A stretch of DNA of 64,000 bases from CAZAPO01 sp044841755 (GCA_044841755.1 JAXOFM010000004.1:310001-374000), one strand, 5' to 3'. Counted from the first letter of the stretch, positions 40,409 to 49,813 are shown. Numbers and translations are program-made. The notes: generated from the letters alone by a model not told the origin.

Positions 40409-42352
40409 ATGAAACTAAACGTAATCTATTGCTGTGTTGCATTAATGCTCTCCTCTTTTTTTGCAATCGCACAGATTGGTGATCAGGATGTATTGTTTAC
40501 AGTAGATAATCGACCAGTTTTAGCTAAAGAATTTATAAGAGTTTATAATAAGAACTTAGATTTGGTTAAAGACGAAACTCAAAAAGATATTGATGAATAT
40601 CTAAAACTGTTTGTTAATTATAAACTTAAGCTTGCTGAAGCTCGAGCTTTAGGCTTTCACGAAAAAGCAAGTTACTTGCGTGAATTGCAAGGGTATAAAA
40701 AACAATTAGCTAAAAATTACCTCACAGACCATGAAGTGACTGATGCTTTGGTGAAGGAAGCCTACCAAAGAATTTCCAGTGATGTTAAGGCGCAGCATAT
40801 TTTGTTTAGAATAGATCCTTCAGTTACAGACACTACAGCGATTTATAATAAGCTCAAAGAACTAAAGTCAAGATTAAAGAATGAAGACTTTAGTCAATTG
40901 CAAGAAGAGCTGCATGATGGAAGTAGGGTTTTTGTTGAAGACCTAGGATATTTTTCTGGTTTTAAAATGGTTTATGAATTTGAAAATGTTGCTTTTATTA
41001 CTCCTGCTAATGAAGTGTCTGATCCTTTTAGAACACAATTTGGTTTTCATATTGTTAAGGTTTTAGATAAGCGAGAATCAAGAGGTGAAATTACTGTTGG
41101 CCATATTATGATCTCTCATAATCAAACGGATTCATTAATTGATCCAGAGTCACGCGTTAATGAAATATATAAGCTTTTACAGCAAGGGCAGGAATTTGAA
41201 TCTCTAGCTAAACAATTTTCAGATGATAAAAGTTCTGCTAAAAAAGGAGGAAAGCTAGAGCCATTTAAAGGAGGACAATTAAGTTCTCAAGATTTTGAAG
41301 ATGAGGCTTTTGCATTAGAGAATGTTAATGATGTTTCTGAGCCTTTTCCAACTGAGTTTGGATGGCATATAGCAAAACTATATAATAAAAAACCAGTTGG
41401 TAGCTTTGAAGAGTTAGAGTATGAGTTGAAAAATATGGTGAGCAAAGATTCAAGATCAAGATTGATTAGTGAGTCAATGCAAAACAGGTTAAGAACTCAA
41501 TATCAAGTTTCTGTTGCAGAAGGAGTGGAAGCGTATTTTACCTCAATTCTTAATGAAGATTTTTTTAATCGACGTTGGAAAATTCCCGTAGGTTTTGAAA
41601 GAGGTAGGGACTTTGCTAAAATTGAAGATAAGCAACTTCGTTATGGCGATTTTGTTGCCTTTTTAAGATCACAACAAAAAGCAACATCAAGGGGAAAATC
41701 TTTCGATCAAATTGTTGCCGAAGCATTAGATGCATTTTTAAACAGACAAGTTTTGATCTATCATGAAGAAAACCTTGAGAATGTAAATGAAGATTATGCC
41801 AATATCTTAAATGAATATCGAGAAGGGTTATTGTTATTTGATTTAATGGAAGACAAAATCTGGAATACAGTAAAGAATGATACACTTGGTATTAAGCAAT
41901 ATTATAATGATAATAAAAACAATTACAAATGGGAGCCTCGCGTTGAGGCCGTAGTAGCAACGTCTTCAGACCAGAAAGCTATAAAATCTGCAAAGAAATT
42001 AATGAGTAAAGGAGAAACGGCAGAAAGTATTAAGGAGAAATTAAATGCTGATTCTCAAAAAGTAATATTTACTTCAGGTTTAATGAACAAAGATCATCAA
42101 GCCTTACCTGATGGATTTGAGTTTAAAGAAGGATTGTCAAAAATATATCAAGCTAACAACGCTTTTTATATAGTTAAGGTCGCTAAGGTAATTCCAGAAA
42201 CTGATAAAACCTTAGATGAGGCAAGAGGTCAAGTAATTAGCGATTATCAAGTAGAGGTCGAGAATAAATGGGTTGATTCGTTAAGACAAAAGTATGAAGT
42301 AACGATTGATCAAAATATTCTTCAAAAGGTTAAGACACATACTCATCAGTAG
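40409..42352 (+). CDS. Periplasmic parvulin-type peptidylprolyl isomerase, two rotamase domains
   Basis: About 647 residues from the ATG at 40409, which opens a signal peptide (VIYCCVALMLSSFFAIAQ). Two PpiC (parvulin) domains are visible: AQHILFRIDPS...DLGYFSGFKMVYEFE...FRTQFGFHIVKVLDK, and GHIMISHNQT...FSDDKSSAKKGGKLEPF...FPTEFGWHIAKLYNK. A C-terminal helical segment of about 250 residues follows, with a third, degraded parvulin-like stretch possible. Function inferred: folding of outer membrane proteins in the periplasm (SurA/PpiD-like). First of three chaperone genes. The GTG of the next gene overlaps its TAG stop by one base. Confidence 0.9.
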   Translation: MKLNVIYCCVALMLSSFFAIAQIGDQDVLFTVDNRPVLAKEFIRVYNKNLDLVKDETQKDIDEYLKLFVNYKLKLAEARALGFHEKASYLRELQGYKKQLAKNYLTDHEVTDALVKEAYQRISSDVKAQHILFRIDPSVTDTTAIYNKLKELKSRLKNEDFSQLQEELHDGSRVFVEDLGYFSGFKMVYEFENVAFITPANEVSDPFRTQFGFHIVKVLDKRESRGEITVGHIMISHNQTDSLIDPESRVNEIYKLLQQGQEFESLAKQFSDDKSSAKKGGKLEPFKGGQLSSQDFEDEAFALENVNDVSEPFPTEFGWHIAKLYNKKPVGSFEELEYELKNMVSKDSRSRLISESMQNRLRTQYQVSVAEGVEAYFTSILNEDFFNRRWKIPVGFERGRDFAKIEDKQLRYGDFVAFLRSQQKATSRGKSFDQIVAEALDAFLNRQVLIYHEENLENVNEDYANILNEYREGLLLFDLMEDKIWNTVKNDTLGIKQYYNDNKNNYKWEPRVEAVVATSSDQKAIKSAKKLMSKGETAESIKEKLNADSQKVIFTSGLMNKDHQALPDGFEFKEGLSKIYQANNAFYIVKVAKVIPETDKTLDEARGQVISDYQVEVENKWVDSLRQKYEVTIDQNILQKVKTHTHQ

Positions 42353-43206
42353 TGAAAGGTAAGCTCTTTATATACGTATTGTTTGTATTCGCACTTATTT
42401 CTTGTGATTTCTTTAAAAGAGCACCAGAAGGAGAAGTAGTGGCTAGGGTTAATGACACCTATCTTTATAAGAGCGATATTGAAGACTTAGTTAACGAAAG
42501 TACTTCTGAGGAAGATAGCATTATTAGAGTAAACAATTTCATAAATCAATGGGCAACACAACAGTTGTTAATTGATGGCGCAGAGTTGAATTTAGCACAA
42601 GAAAAACAAGATGAATTTAATAGTCTTGTAGATCAATACAAGGCAGAATTGTTTATCAATGCGTACTTAGAAGCACTGGTAATAAGAAGTATTGATACTG
42701 TTGTTAGTTTTGAGGAAGCTCAAGAGGTTTATGAAAGAGATAGGGAAAGCTTCAAGCTTAATGAAGAACTTATAAAGTTTAGGTACATAAATGTTAGTGA
42801 GAGCAATGATGATCTGGAAGAAATAGAAGAACGCTTTAAACGCTTTGATAATGAGGATAAGAAAATCTTAGACTCTGTTGCAATTCAATTTAGGTCATAC
42901 TCATTAAACGACTCTATTTGGATTAGAGCTAATCAAGCTGTTTTAAAGATTCCGGCAATCAATTCAGAAAACAAACAAGAACTGTTAAAAAAATCTAATT
43001 TTATACAGCTTAAAGATTCATTAGGTTTATATTTGATGCAAGTTAACGATGTGTTGTTGCGTAACGAAAATGCCCCACTAGAATTTGTGATGCCAACCAT
43101 TAAACAAATTGTGATAAATAAACGAAAACTGGAGTTTATAAAAGAACTGGAAAAGGATATTACTAAGGATGCAATTAAAAACAAACAATTTGAAATTTTT
43201 GACTAG
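42352..43206 (+). CDS. Lipoprotein of the PPIase operon, SurA N-like (GTG start)
   Basis: 284 residues starting at GTG 42352, which overlaps the preceding stop. A lipoprotein signal ends in LISC (residues 15-18). The mature part resembles the chaperone arm of SurA/PpiD (EGEVVARVNDTYLYKSDIEDLV, QWATQQLLIDGAELNL) but I see no complete catalytic rotamase domain, so it may be a substrate-binding partner without isomerase activity. Overlaps the next gene by 38 bases, so the three are tightly coupled. Confidence 0.8.
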   Translation: MKGKLFIYVLFVFALISCDFFKRAPEGEVVARVNDTYLYKSDIEDLVNESTSEEDSIIRVNNFINQWATQQLLIDGAELNLAQEKQDEFNSLVDQYKAELFINAYLEALVIRSIDTVVSFEEAQEVYERDRESFKLNEELIKFRYINVSESNDDLEEIEERFKRFDNEDKKILDSVAIQFRSYSLNDSIWIRANQAVLKIPAINSENKQELLKKSNFIQLKDSLGLYLMQVNDVLLRNENAPLEFVMPTIKQIVINKRKLEFIKELEKDITKDAIKNKQFEIFD

Positions 43207-44620
43207 AGGAATATATTTGGCATTAGGATTAATGCTTTTTACTGCAAATAATTCTGTAGGGCAGGAGATTATTGAGGACAAGAAGGAAGAAAAAGTAGTT
43301 GAAGAAAAGGTTGAACAAGGAAAGCGAATGAAGCTTGATGGTGTTGCTGCTGTTATTGGTGATTATGTTGTACTTGATTCTGATATTGATAAAAGAATAG
43401 AACAATCTAAAGCTGCTGGAGAGTCTCTGGAAGGTAGATCAAGATGTGAAATCTTTGGATCATTACTTGAAGAGAAGTTATATATGCATCAGTCTATACA
43501 AGATAGTTTAGAAGTTAATGATGCTGAAATTAGATCAGTAGTTGATAGAAAAGTTCAAGTATTTTCTCAACAAATTGGAGACATAAATAAGCTGGTTGAG
43601 TTTTACGGTAAAAACTCTGAGCAAGAACTGAGAGATGAAATGTTTGAGTTGGAAAAAGGAAACAAAATGATCCAGCTTATGCAAGAAGCTGTTACGGGAG
43701 AGATTGAAGTAACTCCTGAAGAGGTTCGTCAGTTTTATAATAGCGAACTTAAAGAGGATCTTCCAATGTTTGGTACTGAGCTAAGACTAGCTCAAATAGT
43801 AGTAATACCAAAACCATCAGAAGAAGAAGAGCAAAAAGTAATTGATAGATTAAAGAGTTTTAAGGCTGATATTATTGATAACGGAAGTAGCTTTACTACC
43901 AAGGCAGTATTGTATTCTGAAGATACTGGCTCAAGAAGTAAAGGAGGTGCTTATACCTTACATAGAAAACGTCCACAGATGGTTAAGGAATTTCGTGATG
44001 TAGCTTTCTCTCTTGAGGAAGGGGGGATCTCAGAACCTTTTAAGACAGATTTTGGTTATCATATAATTTATTTGGAAAAAATAAGAGGTCAGGAATACGA
44101 TGTGCGACATATTTTATTGAAACCACAAATTTCAAATCAAGCAATTAATGAAGCTAAAGAAAAGCTTGAGAATGCTAAGAAACGTATTGAATCTGGTGAG
44201 ATCAGTTTTGCCGATGCTGCTCTTGAAGTAAGTGACGAAAAAGAAACAAAGTTTGATGGCGGACGCTTCGTAAACCCTGAAACAAACGACTATACTTTCC
44301 CACTTACTAAAATTGATACAGATCTTTATGTACAGGTACAAAACCTAGAAAATAATGAGATAAGTGGAGTGATTCAAGAGAGTGATCTTGTAAATCCGGT
44401 TAAGTTTAAAATTATTACAGTTACCGATAGAATAGAAGAGCACGAAGCAGATTTTGCTAAAGACTACTTGAAGATAAAGCAATTAGCACTTTACGATAAG
44501 CAGCTTCAAGCAATTGGAAAGTGGCAAGAAGAAACCATTAAAGATACTTACGTTAAAATTAATGGAGACCATCGTGAATGTGACTTTAATGCTAACTGGT
44601 TAAAGAAAGATAATAACTAA
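43169..44620 (+). CDS. SurA-like periplasmic peptidylprolyl isomerase
   Basis: 483 residues with an export signal (YLALGLMLFTANNSVGQ), a SurA N-terminal arm (LDGVAAVIGDYVVLDSDIDKRIEQ), then two parvulin domains: LRLAQIVVIPKP...SKGGAYTLHRKRPQMVKEFRDVAFSL...FKTDFGYHIIYLEK, and YDVRHILLKPQ...FDGGRFVNPE. The second domain is less complete. In E. coli SurA escorts beta-barrel proteins to BamA; the same role is inferred here. Third gene of the PPIase operon and followed after 8 bases by a MoxR ATPase. Confidence 0.9.
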   Translation: MQLKTNNLKFLTRGIYLALGLMLFTANNSVGQEIIEDKKEEKVVEEKVEQGKRMKLDGVAAVIGDYVVLDSDIDKRIEQSKAAGESLEGRSRCEIFGSLLEEKLYMHQSIQDSLEVNDAEIRSVVDRKVQVFSQQIGDINKLVEFYGKNSEQELRDEMFELEKGNKMIQLMQEAVTGEIEVTPEEVRQFYNSELKEDLPMFGTELRLAQIVVIPKPSEEEEQKVIDRLKSFKADIIDNGSSFTTKAVLYSEDTGSRSKGGAYTLHRKRPQMVKEFRDVAFSLEEGGISEPFKTDFGYHIIYLEKIRGQEYDVRHILLKPQISNQAINEAKEKLENAKKRIESGEISFADAALEVSDEKETKFDGGRFVNPETNDYTFPLTKIDTDLYVQVQNLENNEISGVIQESDLVNPVKFKIITVTDRIEEHEADFAKDYLKIKQLALYDKQLQAIGKWQEETIKDTYVKINGDHRECDFNANWLKKDNN

Positions 44621-44628
44621 AAAAGCCT

Positions 44629-45582
44629 ATGTCTGACGTTGCTGCCATCGAACAACTTGTAAAAAAGTATCAAAACCTACGATCTGAAATAGCTAAAGTT
44701 ATTGTTGGTCAAGAGGAAGTTGTTAATCAAATACTTATTTCTGTTTTTTCTGGAGGACATTCATTACTTATTGGAGTTCCTGGGTTGGCAAAAACATTAA
44801 TGGTAAATACTATTGCTCAAGCTTTAGGTTTAGATTTTAAACGAATTCAGTTTACTCCAGATCTTATGCCTAGTGATATTTTGGGTAGTGAGATACTTGA
44901 TGAAGACAGGCATTTTAAGTTTATTAAAGGACCAATATTTGCAAATATTATTCTTGCCGATGAGATTAACAGAACACCTCCTAAAACTCAGGCGGCTTTG
45001 TTAGAAGCAATGCAGGAAAGAGCAGTTACAGTTGCTGGTCATCACTACAAATTAGATTTACCATATTTTGTTTTAGCTACACAAAACCCAATTGAGCAGG
45101 AGGGAACATATCCACTTCCTGAAGCACAGTTAGACCGTTTTATGTTTGCGATTAACTTAGGTTATCCATCTTTTGAAGAAGAAGTAAAAGTTGTAAAGAC
45201 AACAACCACTGATGAGGTGCAAACCGTAAATCCTTTGTTCACTGCTCAGGAAATTATAGACTTTCAGCATTTAATCCGTCGAATTCCTGTTGCAGATAAT
45301 GTTATCGAGTATGCGGTAAGAATGGTTGGAAAGACAAGACCAGATAGTAAATCCGCAAGCGATTTGGTTAAGCAATATGTTGATTGGGGAGCGGGACCTA
45401 GAGCTTCGCAAAATTTGATTTTGGCGGCTAAAACACATGCTGCTATTAATGGTAAATTCTCTCCAGATATAGAAAATGTTCAAGCTGTTGCTAACAGTAT
45501 ACTTAGGCACAGAATTATTAAAAATTACAAGGCAGAAGCCGAAGGAATTACCGAAGAGCAAATAATTGCCAGTTTGTTCTAA
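44629..45582 (+). CDS. MoxR family AAA+ ATPase
   Basis: 317 residues. Walker A GVPGLAKT near 49-56, Walker B IILADEINRTPPKTQAALLEAMQERAVTV near 106-134 (the MoxR signature), sensor 1 ATQNPIEQEGTYPLPEAQLDRF near 149-170, and C-terminal lid with GAGPRASQNLILAAK. MoxR ATPases act as chaperones in assembling metal enzymes or periplasmic complexes, usually beside DUF58/VWA genes. No such partner is adjacent here, and it trails the PPIase operon with an 8-base gap instead. Confidence 0.95.
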   Translation: MSDVAAIEQLVKKYQNLRSEIAKVIVGQEEVVNQILISVFSGGHSLLIGVPGLAKTLMVNTIAQALGLDFKRIQFTPDLMPSDILGSEILDEDRHFKFIKGPIFANIILADEINRTPPKTQAALLEAMQERAVTVAGHHYKLDLPYFVLATQNPIEQEGTYPLPEAQLDRFMFAINLGYPSFEEEVKVVKTTTTDEVQTVNPLFTAQEIIDFQHLIRRIPVADNVIEYAVRMVGKTRPDSKSASDLVKQYVDWGAGPRASQNLILAAKTHAAINGKFSPDIENVQAVANSILRHRIIKNYKAEAEGITEEQIIASLF

Positions 45583-45725
45583 TTTTCGCATTGCTAATTT
45601 ATTAGTTTTTCAATATTAAAATTGGTGATTTAATAAAAAATCATCAATAAAAGCATGCTTTGTTGAAAAATATTTAGTTTTTATTGTATTTCATTGTGCA
45701 TACTTTAAAATATTTTAAATTTTTG

Positions 45726-45733
45726 TACTTTTG
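45726..45733 (+). promoter_or_regulatory. -7 box (TACTTTTG) of the aconitase gene
   Basis: TAnnTTTG match 43 bases before the ATG. The 194-base intergenic region also holds a 12-base palindrome AAAGCATGCTTT (45650-45661) and a GRTGATTT/AAATCATC hairpin (45624-45645). A -33 element is not evident. Confidence 0.5.
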
Positions 45734-45776
45734 CGAGACTCAAAAAACTAAGTACAAAATTTAATTAAAAATACCT

Positions 45777-48044
45777 ATGGCGTTTGATATAGACATGATA
45801 AAAAAAGTGTATTCCCAAATGACTGAACGTGTTGATAAAGCGCGAGAAGTTGTTGGAAAACCATTAACACTTTCAGAAAAGATATTGTATAACCACCTTT
45901 GGGATGGAGAAGCAACCAAAGCTTTTGAGAGAGGTAAAGATTATGTCGATTTTGCTCCAGACAGAATTGCTTGTCAAGATGCCACTGCACAAATGGCCTT
46001 ATTACAGTTTATGCAAGCTGGAAAGAAAAAAGTTGCGGTACCAACAACTGTGCATTGTGATCATTTAATTCAAGCTAAAGTTGGAGCTGATAAAGATTTG
46101 CAGTCAGCATTAAATACAAGTAATGAGGTTTTTAATTTCTTAGAGTCTGTTTCTAACAAATACGGTATTGGTTTCTGGAAACCAGGAGCAGGAATTATTC
46201 ATCAAGTAGTATTGGAGAATTATGCTTTTCCAGGAGGGATGATGATTGGAACCGATTCGCATACGGTAAATGCAGGAGGTCTAGGAATGGTTGCAATTGG
46301 TGTTGGTGGTGCAGATGCTGTAGACGTAATGGCTGGAATGCCTTGGGAATTGAAGTTCCCTAAATTAATAGGTGTTCGTTTAACAGGAAAACTTTCTGGG
46401 TGGACTGCTCCAAAAGATGTTATTTTAAAAGTTGCAGAAATCTTAACAGTAAAAGGAGGAACAGGTGCTATTGTTGAATATTTCGGGCCTGGAGCTACTG
46501 CAATGTCTTGTACTGGAAAAGGAACGATATGTAATATGGGAGCTGAAATTGGCGCAACGACATCTACCTTTGGTTATGATGAAACAATGGAACGCTACTT
46601 AAGAGCTACAGACAGATCTGATGTTGCAGAAGCAGCAAACCAAGTAAAAGAATATTTAACAGCAGATCCTGAAGTATATGACAATCCAGAGAAATATTTT
46701 GATCAGGTAATTGATATTAATCTTTCTGAATTAGGACCTTTATTAAACGGACCTTTTACTCCAGACCTATCTACCGAAGTAGGAAAAGATATGACAAAAA
46801 AGGCTACTGAGAATGATTGGCCATTAAAAGTAGAATGGGGATTGATCGGTTCATGTACAAATTCTTCTTATGAAGATTTATCAAGAGCTTCATCTATTGC
46901 GCAACAAGCCTTAGATAAAGGATTAGAAACCAAGGCTGAATTTGGTATCAATCCAGGTTCGGAGCAAGTGCGTTATACAGCAGAAAGAGACGGGATTTTA
47001 AATATTTTTGAAAAATTGGATGCTAAAATATTTACAAATGCTTGTGGACCTTGTATCGGTCAATGGGCACGTTATGAAGATCCAAAAAATGCTCCAAAAA
47101 ATTCTATTGTGCATTCATTTAATAGAAATTTTGCTAAAAGAGCAGATGGAAATCCTAATACTCATGCTTTTGTCGCCTCACCAGAGTTGGTTGCTGCAAT
47201 TGCAATTTCAGGGCGATTAGATTTCAATCCATTAACTGACACTTTAATTAACAAGGATGGAGAAGAAGTGATGCTAGATGAACCTACGGGATGGGAATTA
47301 CCACCAAAGGGATTTGAAGTAAAGGATAATGGTTACTTAGCTCCAGAAGAAGATGGAAGTGGAATAGAAGTAAACGTAGATCCTGCATCTGAAAGATTAC
47401 AATTACTTACTCCTTTTGTTCCAATTGGTGAAAACCTAACAGGAGCTAAATTATTAATAAAAGCTTTTGGGAAATGTACAACAGATCATATTTCGATGGC
47501 TGGACCATGGTTACGTTATAGAGGTCACTTAGACAATATTGCCAACAACACGTTAATTGGAGCAGTAAATGCATTTAACAAGCAAACCAACTTTGTGAAG
47601 AATCAATTAACGGGAGAACACGACGCCGTTCCAAAAGTACAACGAGAATATAAAGCAGCTGGTGTTTCATCGATTGTTGTTGGGGATCACAATTACGGTG
47701 AAGGATCTTCTCGTGAGCATGCAGCAATGCAACCACGTCATTTAGGAGTGGCAGCAGTGTTAGTAAAGTCTTTTGCTCGTATTCATGAAACAAACCTTAA
47801 AAAACAAGGTATGTTAGGTTTGACATTTGCTAACGAGAATGATTACGATTTAATACAAGAAGATGATACTTTTAATTTCTTAGATCTAGATCAATTTGCT
47901 ACAGGAAAACCTTTAACCATTGAAGTGGTTCATGCCAATGGTTCTAAAGATATAATTTTAGCTAACCATACTTATAATGAGGGTCAAATTGAGTGGTTCA
48001 ATGAAGGATCAGCCTTAAATTTGATTAAGAAACAAAATGCATAG
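45777..48044 (+). CDS. acnA: Aconitate hydratase, mitochondrial-like type
   Basis: Interconverts citrate and isocitrate in the TCA cycle with a [4Fe-4S] cluster. 755 residues, the size of the mitochondrial-type enzyme (E. coli AcnA is near 890). The cluster ligands are in LIGSCTNSSYED near residue 360 and NACGPCIGQWARYEDP near 419-434. AVPTTVHCDHLIQA and TDSHTVNAGGLGMVAIGVGGAD are family landmarks; the swivel domain has GEGSSREHAAMQPRHLG. Stand-alone with its own terminator. Confidence 0.96.
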   Translation: MAFDIDMIKKVYSQMTERVDKAREVVGKPLTLSEKILYNHLWDGEATKAFERGKDYVDFAPDRIACQDATAQMALLQFMQAGKKKVAVPTTVHCDHLIQAKVGADKDLQSALNTSNEVFNFLESVSNKYGIGFWKPGAGIIHQVVLENYAFPGGMMIGTDSHTVNAGGLGMVAIGVGGADAVDVMAGMPWELKFPKLIGVRLTGKLSGWTAPKDVILKVAEILTVKGGTGAIVEYFGPGATAMSCTGKGTICNMGAEIGATTSTFGYDETMERYLRATDRSDVAEAANQVKEYLTADPEVYDNPEKYFDQVIDINLSELGPLLNGPFTPDLSTEVGKDMTKKATENDWPLKVEWGLIGSCTNSSYEDLSRASSIAQQALDKGLETKAEFGINPGSEQVRYTAERDGILNIFEKLDAKIFTNACGPCIGQWARYEDPKNAPKNSIVHSFNRNFAKRADGNPNTHAFVASPELVAAIAISGRLDFNPLTDTLINKDGEEVMLDEPTGWELPPKGFEVKDNGYLAPEEDGSGIEVNVDPASERLQLLTPFVPIGENLTGAKLLIKAFGKCTTDHISMAGPWLRYRGHLDNIANNTLIGAVNAFNKQTNFVKNQLTGEHDAVPKVQREYKAAGVSSIVVGDHNYGEGSSREHAAMQPRHLGVAAVLVKSFARIHETNLKKQGMLGLTFANENDYDLIQEDDTFNFLDLDQFATGKPLTIEVVHANGSKDIILANHTYNEGQIEWFNEGSALNLIKKQNA

Positions 48045-48069
48045 TTAGAAACTATTAAATTTAAAAAAT

Positions 48070-48101
48070 AAACTCTCAACACTTTTGTTGGGAGTTTTTT
48101 T
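48070..48101 (+). terminator. Aconitase terminator
   Basis: ACTCTCAACA and TGTTGGGAGT pair (one G-U) around CTTT, then seven T. Confidence 0.88.
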
Positions 48102-48160
48102 ATGGATTATTGTAAGCTTTGACTGGGTAAGTTCGACTTTTTAATCAAATATGTTAGGTT

Positions 48161-48832
48161 ATGAAATCAATTTGGTTTTTTGAGGACGTAAATCTATTTA
48201 AAATTTTATGCCCTCATAAGTTCAAGCAGTATAAGAAAACACACGATTTTTCAGCCTATAGAAAGAGTGATTATATCTATTTTCAGGAAGATGCTTCAAA
48301 TAAAATTTACCTAATCGAAAAAGGTAAAGTTAAGATTGGGTATTATAACGAGAACGGAGATGAAATTGTAAAAGCAATCTTATCGAAAGGAGAACTTTTT
48401 GGAGAAAAAGCAATTTTAGGTGAAAGAACGAGAGATGAATTTGCTCAATCTGTAGATAACGCCACTTCTATTTGTCCAGTTGGAGTAGATACAATGCACG
48501 ATTTAATGCGTGATAATCAAAATTTCAGCTTTAGAATTTACAAGTTCATTGGGTTTAAGCTTCAAAAATTGGAACGACGGTTACAATTGTTACTATTTAA
48601 GGATGCCAAAACCCGCCTTAATGAGTTTTTAGATGAACTTTGTGTCGATTATGGTTATAATTGTTCAGAAACTGGTGACCATATTATAAATCACCCTTAT
48701 ACACAAAAAGATATTGCTTCTCTTATTGGTATTTCACGACCTACTTTGAATTTACTAATGAACGAATTAAAAGAGAATAACCTGTTAGATTTTCAGAGAA
48801 AACAAATCAGAATTTATAAAAAAATTGCTTAG
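48161..48832 (+). CDS. Crp/Fnr family transcriptional regulator
   Basis: 223 residues: an N-terminal cyclic-nucleotide-binding-type beta barrel (YIYFQEDASNKIYLIEKGKVKIGYYNENGDEIVKAILSKGELFGEKAIL) and a C-terminal winged helix (YTQKDIASLIGISRPTLNLLMNELKENNLLDFQRKQIRI). No N-terminal Cys cluster of Fnr is present, so it is not an oxygen-sensing [4Fe-4S] Fnr. The effector is unknown. Immediately after its stop lies a palindrome with Crp/Fnr half-site geometry, in front of the lipoprotein gene it may control. Confidence 0.92.
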   Translation: MKSIWFFEDVNLFKILCPHKFKQYKKTHDFSAYRKSDYIYFQEDASNKIYLIEKGKVKIGYYNENGDEIVKAILSKGELFGEKAILGERTRDEFAQSVDNATSICPVGVDTMHDLMRDNQNFSFRIYKFIGFKLQKLERRLQLLLFKDAKTRLNEFLDELCVDYGYNCSETGDHIINHPYTQKDIASLIGISRPTLNLLMNELKENNLLDFQRKQIRIYKKIA

Positions 48833-48848
48833 TGTTAGCTAGCTAACA
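48833..48848. promoter_or_regulatory. 16-base palindrome with Crp/Fnr-type half sites
   Basis: TGTTAGCTAGCTAACA is a perfect palindrome and fits the Crp/Fnr pattern (TGTNA, six bases, TNACA). It begins on the base after the regulator's stop. Its centre is about 40 bases before the predicted start of the next transcript, a class II activator position. Confidence 0.6.
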
Positions 48849-48869
48849 TTTTACCATAATTACGCTTAA

Positions 48870-48877
48870 TACTTTTG
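48870..48877 (+). promoter_or_regulatory. -7 box (TACTTTTG) of the repeat lipoprotein gene
   Basis: TAnnTTTG match 29 bases before the ATG at 48907. No TTTG is present at -33; the palindrome ends 21 bases upstream, as expected for an activator-dependent promoter. Confidence 0.6.
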
Positions 48878-48906
48878 AAGTATAATAACTTTTAAAAAAA
48901 TAAGCG

Positions 48907-49782
48907 ATGATTAGAAAAATGTTTTTAACAGTACTAACCTTAAGTACTTTTGTGTACTCATGCAGTAATGACGACGATGATAATACACCAACCACAGCAA
49001 ATTTAACTCTTGATTTAGCCGGTTTAGAAGCGTTAGGTGATGACTATGTGTATGAGGGGTGGATAATAGTTGATGGTGCTCCAGTGTCAACCGGAACTTT
49101 TTCAAGTGTAACTTTCCCACAATCATTTACAGTTGATGCAGAACAGTTAAGTAGAGCAACTACATTTGTGCTGTCTATAGAACCAGCTGTTGATCCAGAT
49201 CCTGCTCCAGCTGCAACTAAAATATTAGCAGGTAATTTTTCAGGAAGTTCGGCAAGTGTGAACTCTATTGGGATTGTAGGGGACTTTTCAGCATCTTCAG
49301 GAACTTACATCTTAGCAACTCCAACTGATACAGACGACACTAATGAAGAGAGCGGAGTTTGGTTTTTAGATAACTCTAGCGGAAGTGCTGTGGCGGGATT
49401 AAATTTGCCAACACTTACAGATGGATGGAAGTATGAAGGTTGGGCAGTAATAGATGGTACACCAGTAACTACAGGTACGTTCTTGTCTGGTAATGTAGCT
49501 GATGATAATGCTGCAACGTCTATGTTTAAAGGAGATGCAAATAATGGTCCTAATTATCCTGGTGAAGATTTTCTACAAAATGCACCTGCAGGTTTGACGT
49601 TTCCAACAGATTTAAAAGGGATGACCATAGTTATTTCTGTTGAGCCTGTCCCAGATAATAGTCCAAATCCGTTTACACTAAAACCTTTAGCGCATATGGT
49701 TCCCGCTAATGCTATGAACCATACTGCAATAAATATGGGGACAGGTCCTGTTGCGTCGCTTACAGGAACCGTTACAAGATAA
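48907..49782 (+). CDS. Lipoprotein with two internal anti-sigma-like repeats
   Basis: 291 residues with a lipoprotein signal (STFVYSCSN, Cys at residue 19) and an acidic linker (NDDDDNTP). The rest is an internal duplication: YVYEGWIIVDGAPVSTGTFSS near residues 48-68 and YEGWAVIDGTPVTTGTFLS near 177-195, each followed by a strand with V.SIEP / VISVEP. A YEGW(x)..DG.P..TG.F motif occurs in RskA-like anti-sigma C-terminal domains, but no membrane helix or zinc-finger domain is present, so an anti-sigma role is unlikely. Surface-exposed function unknown. Probably controlled by the adjacent Crp/Fnr protein. Confidence 0.78.
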   Translation: MIRKMFLTVLTLSTFVYSCSNDDDDNTPTTANLTLDLAGLEALGDDYVYEGWIIVDGAPVSTGTFSSVTFPQSFTVDAEQLSRATTFVLSIEPAVDPDPAPAATKILAGNFSGSSASVNSIGIVGDFSASSGTYILATPTDTDDTNEESGVWFLDNSSGSAVAGLNLPTLTDGWKYEGWAVIDGTPVTTGTFLSGNVADDNAATSMFKGDANNGPNYPGEDFLQNAPAGLTFPTDLKGMTIVISVEPVPDNSPNPFTLKPLAHMVPANAMNHTAINMGTGPVASLTGTVTR

Positions 49783-49813
49783 ATAATATGTAACATTTAT
49801 TTGGTGAGATTAG

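Noticed and set aside
45650..45661. AAAGCATGCTTT palindrome before aconitase as a regulatory site
   Set aside because: Only 12 bases, far from the -7 box, with no regulator known; kept only as a note in the promoter entry.
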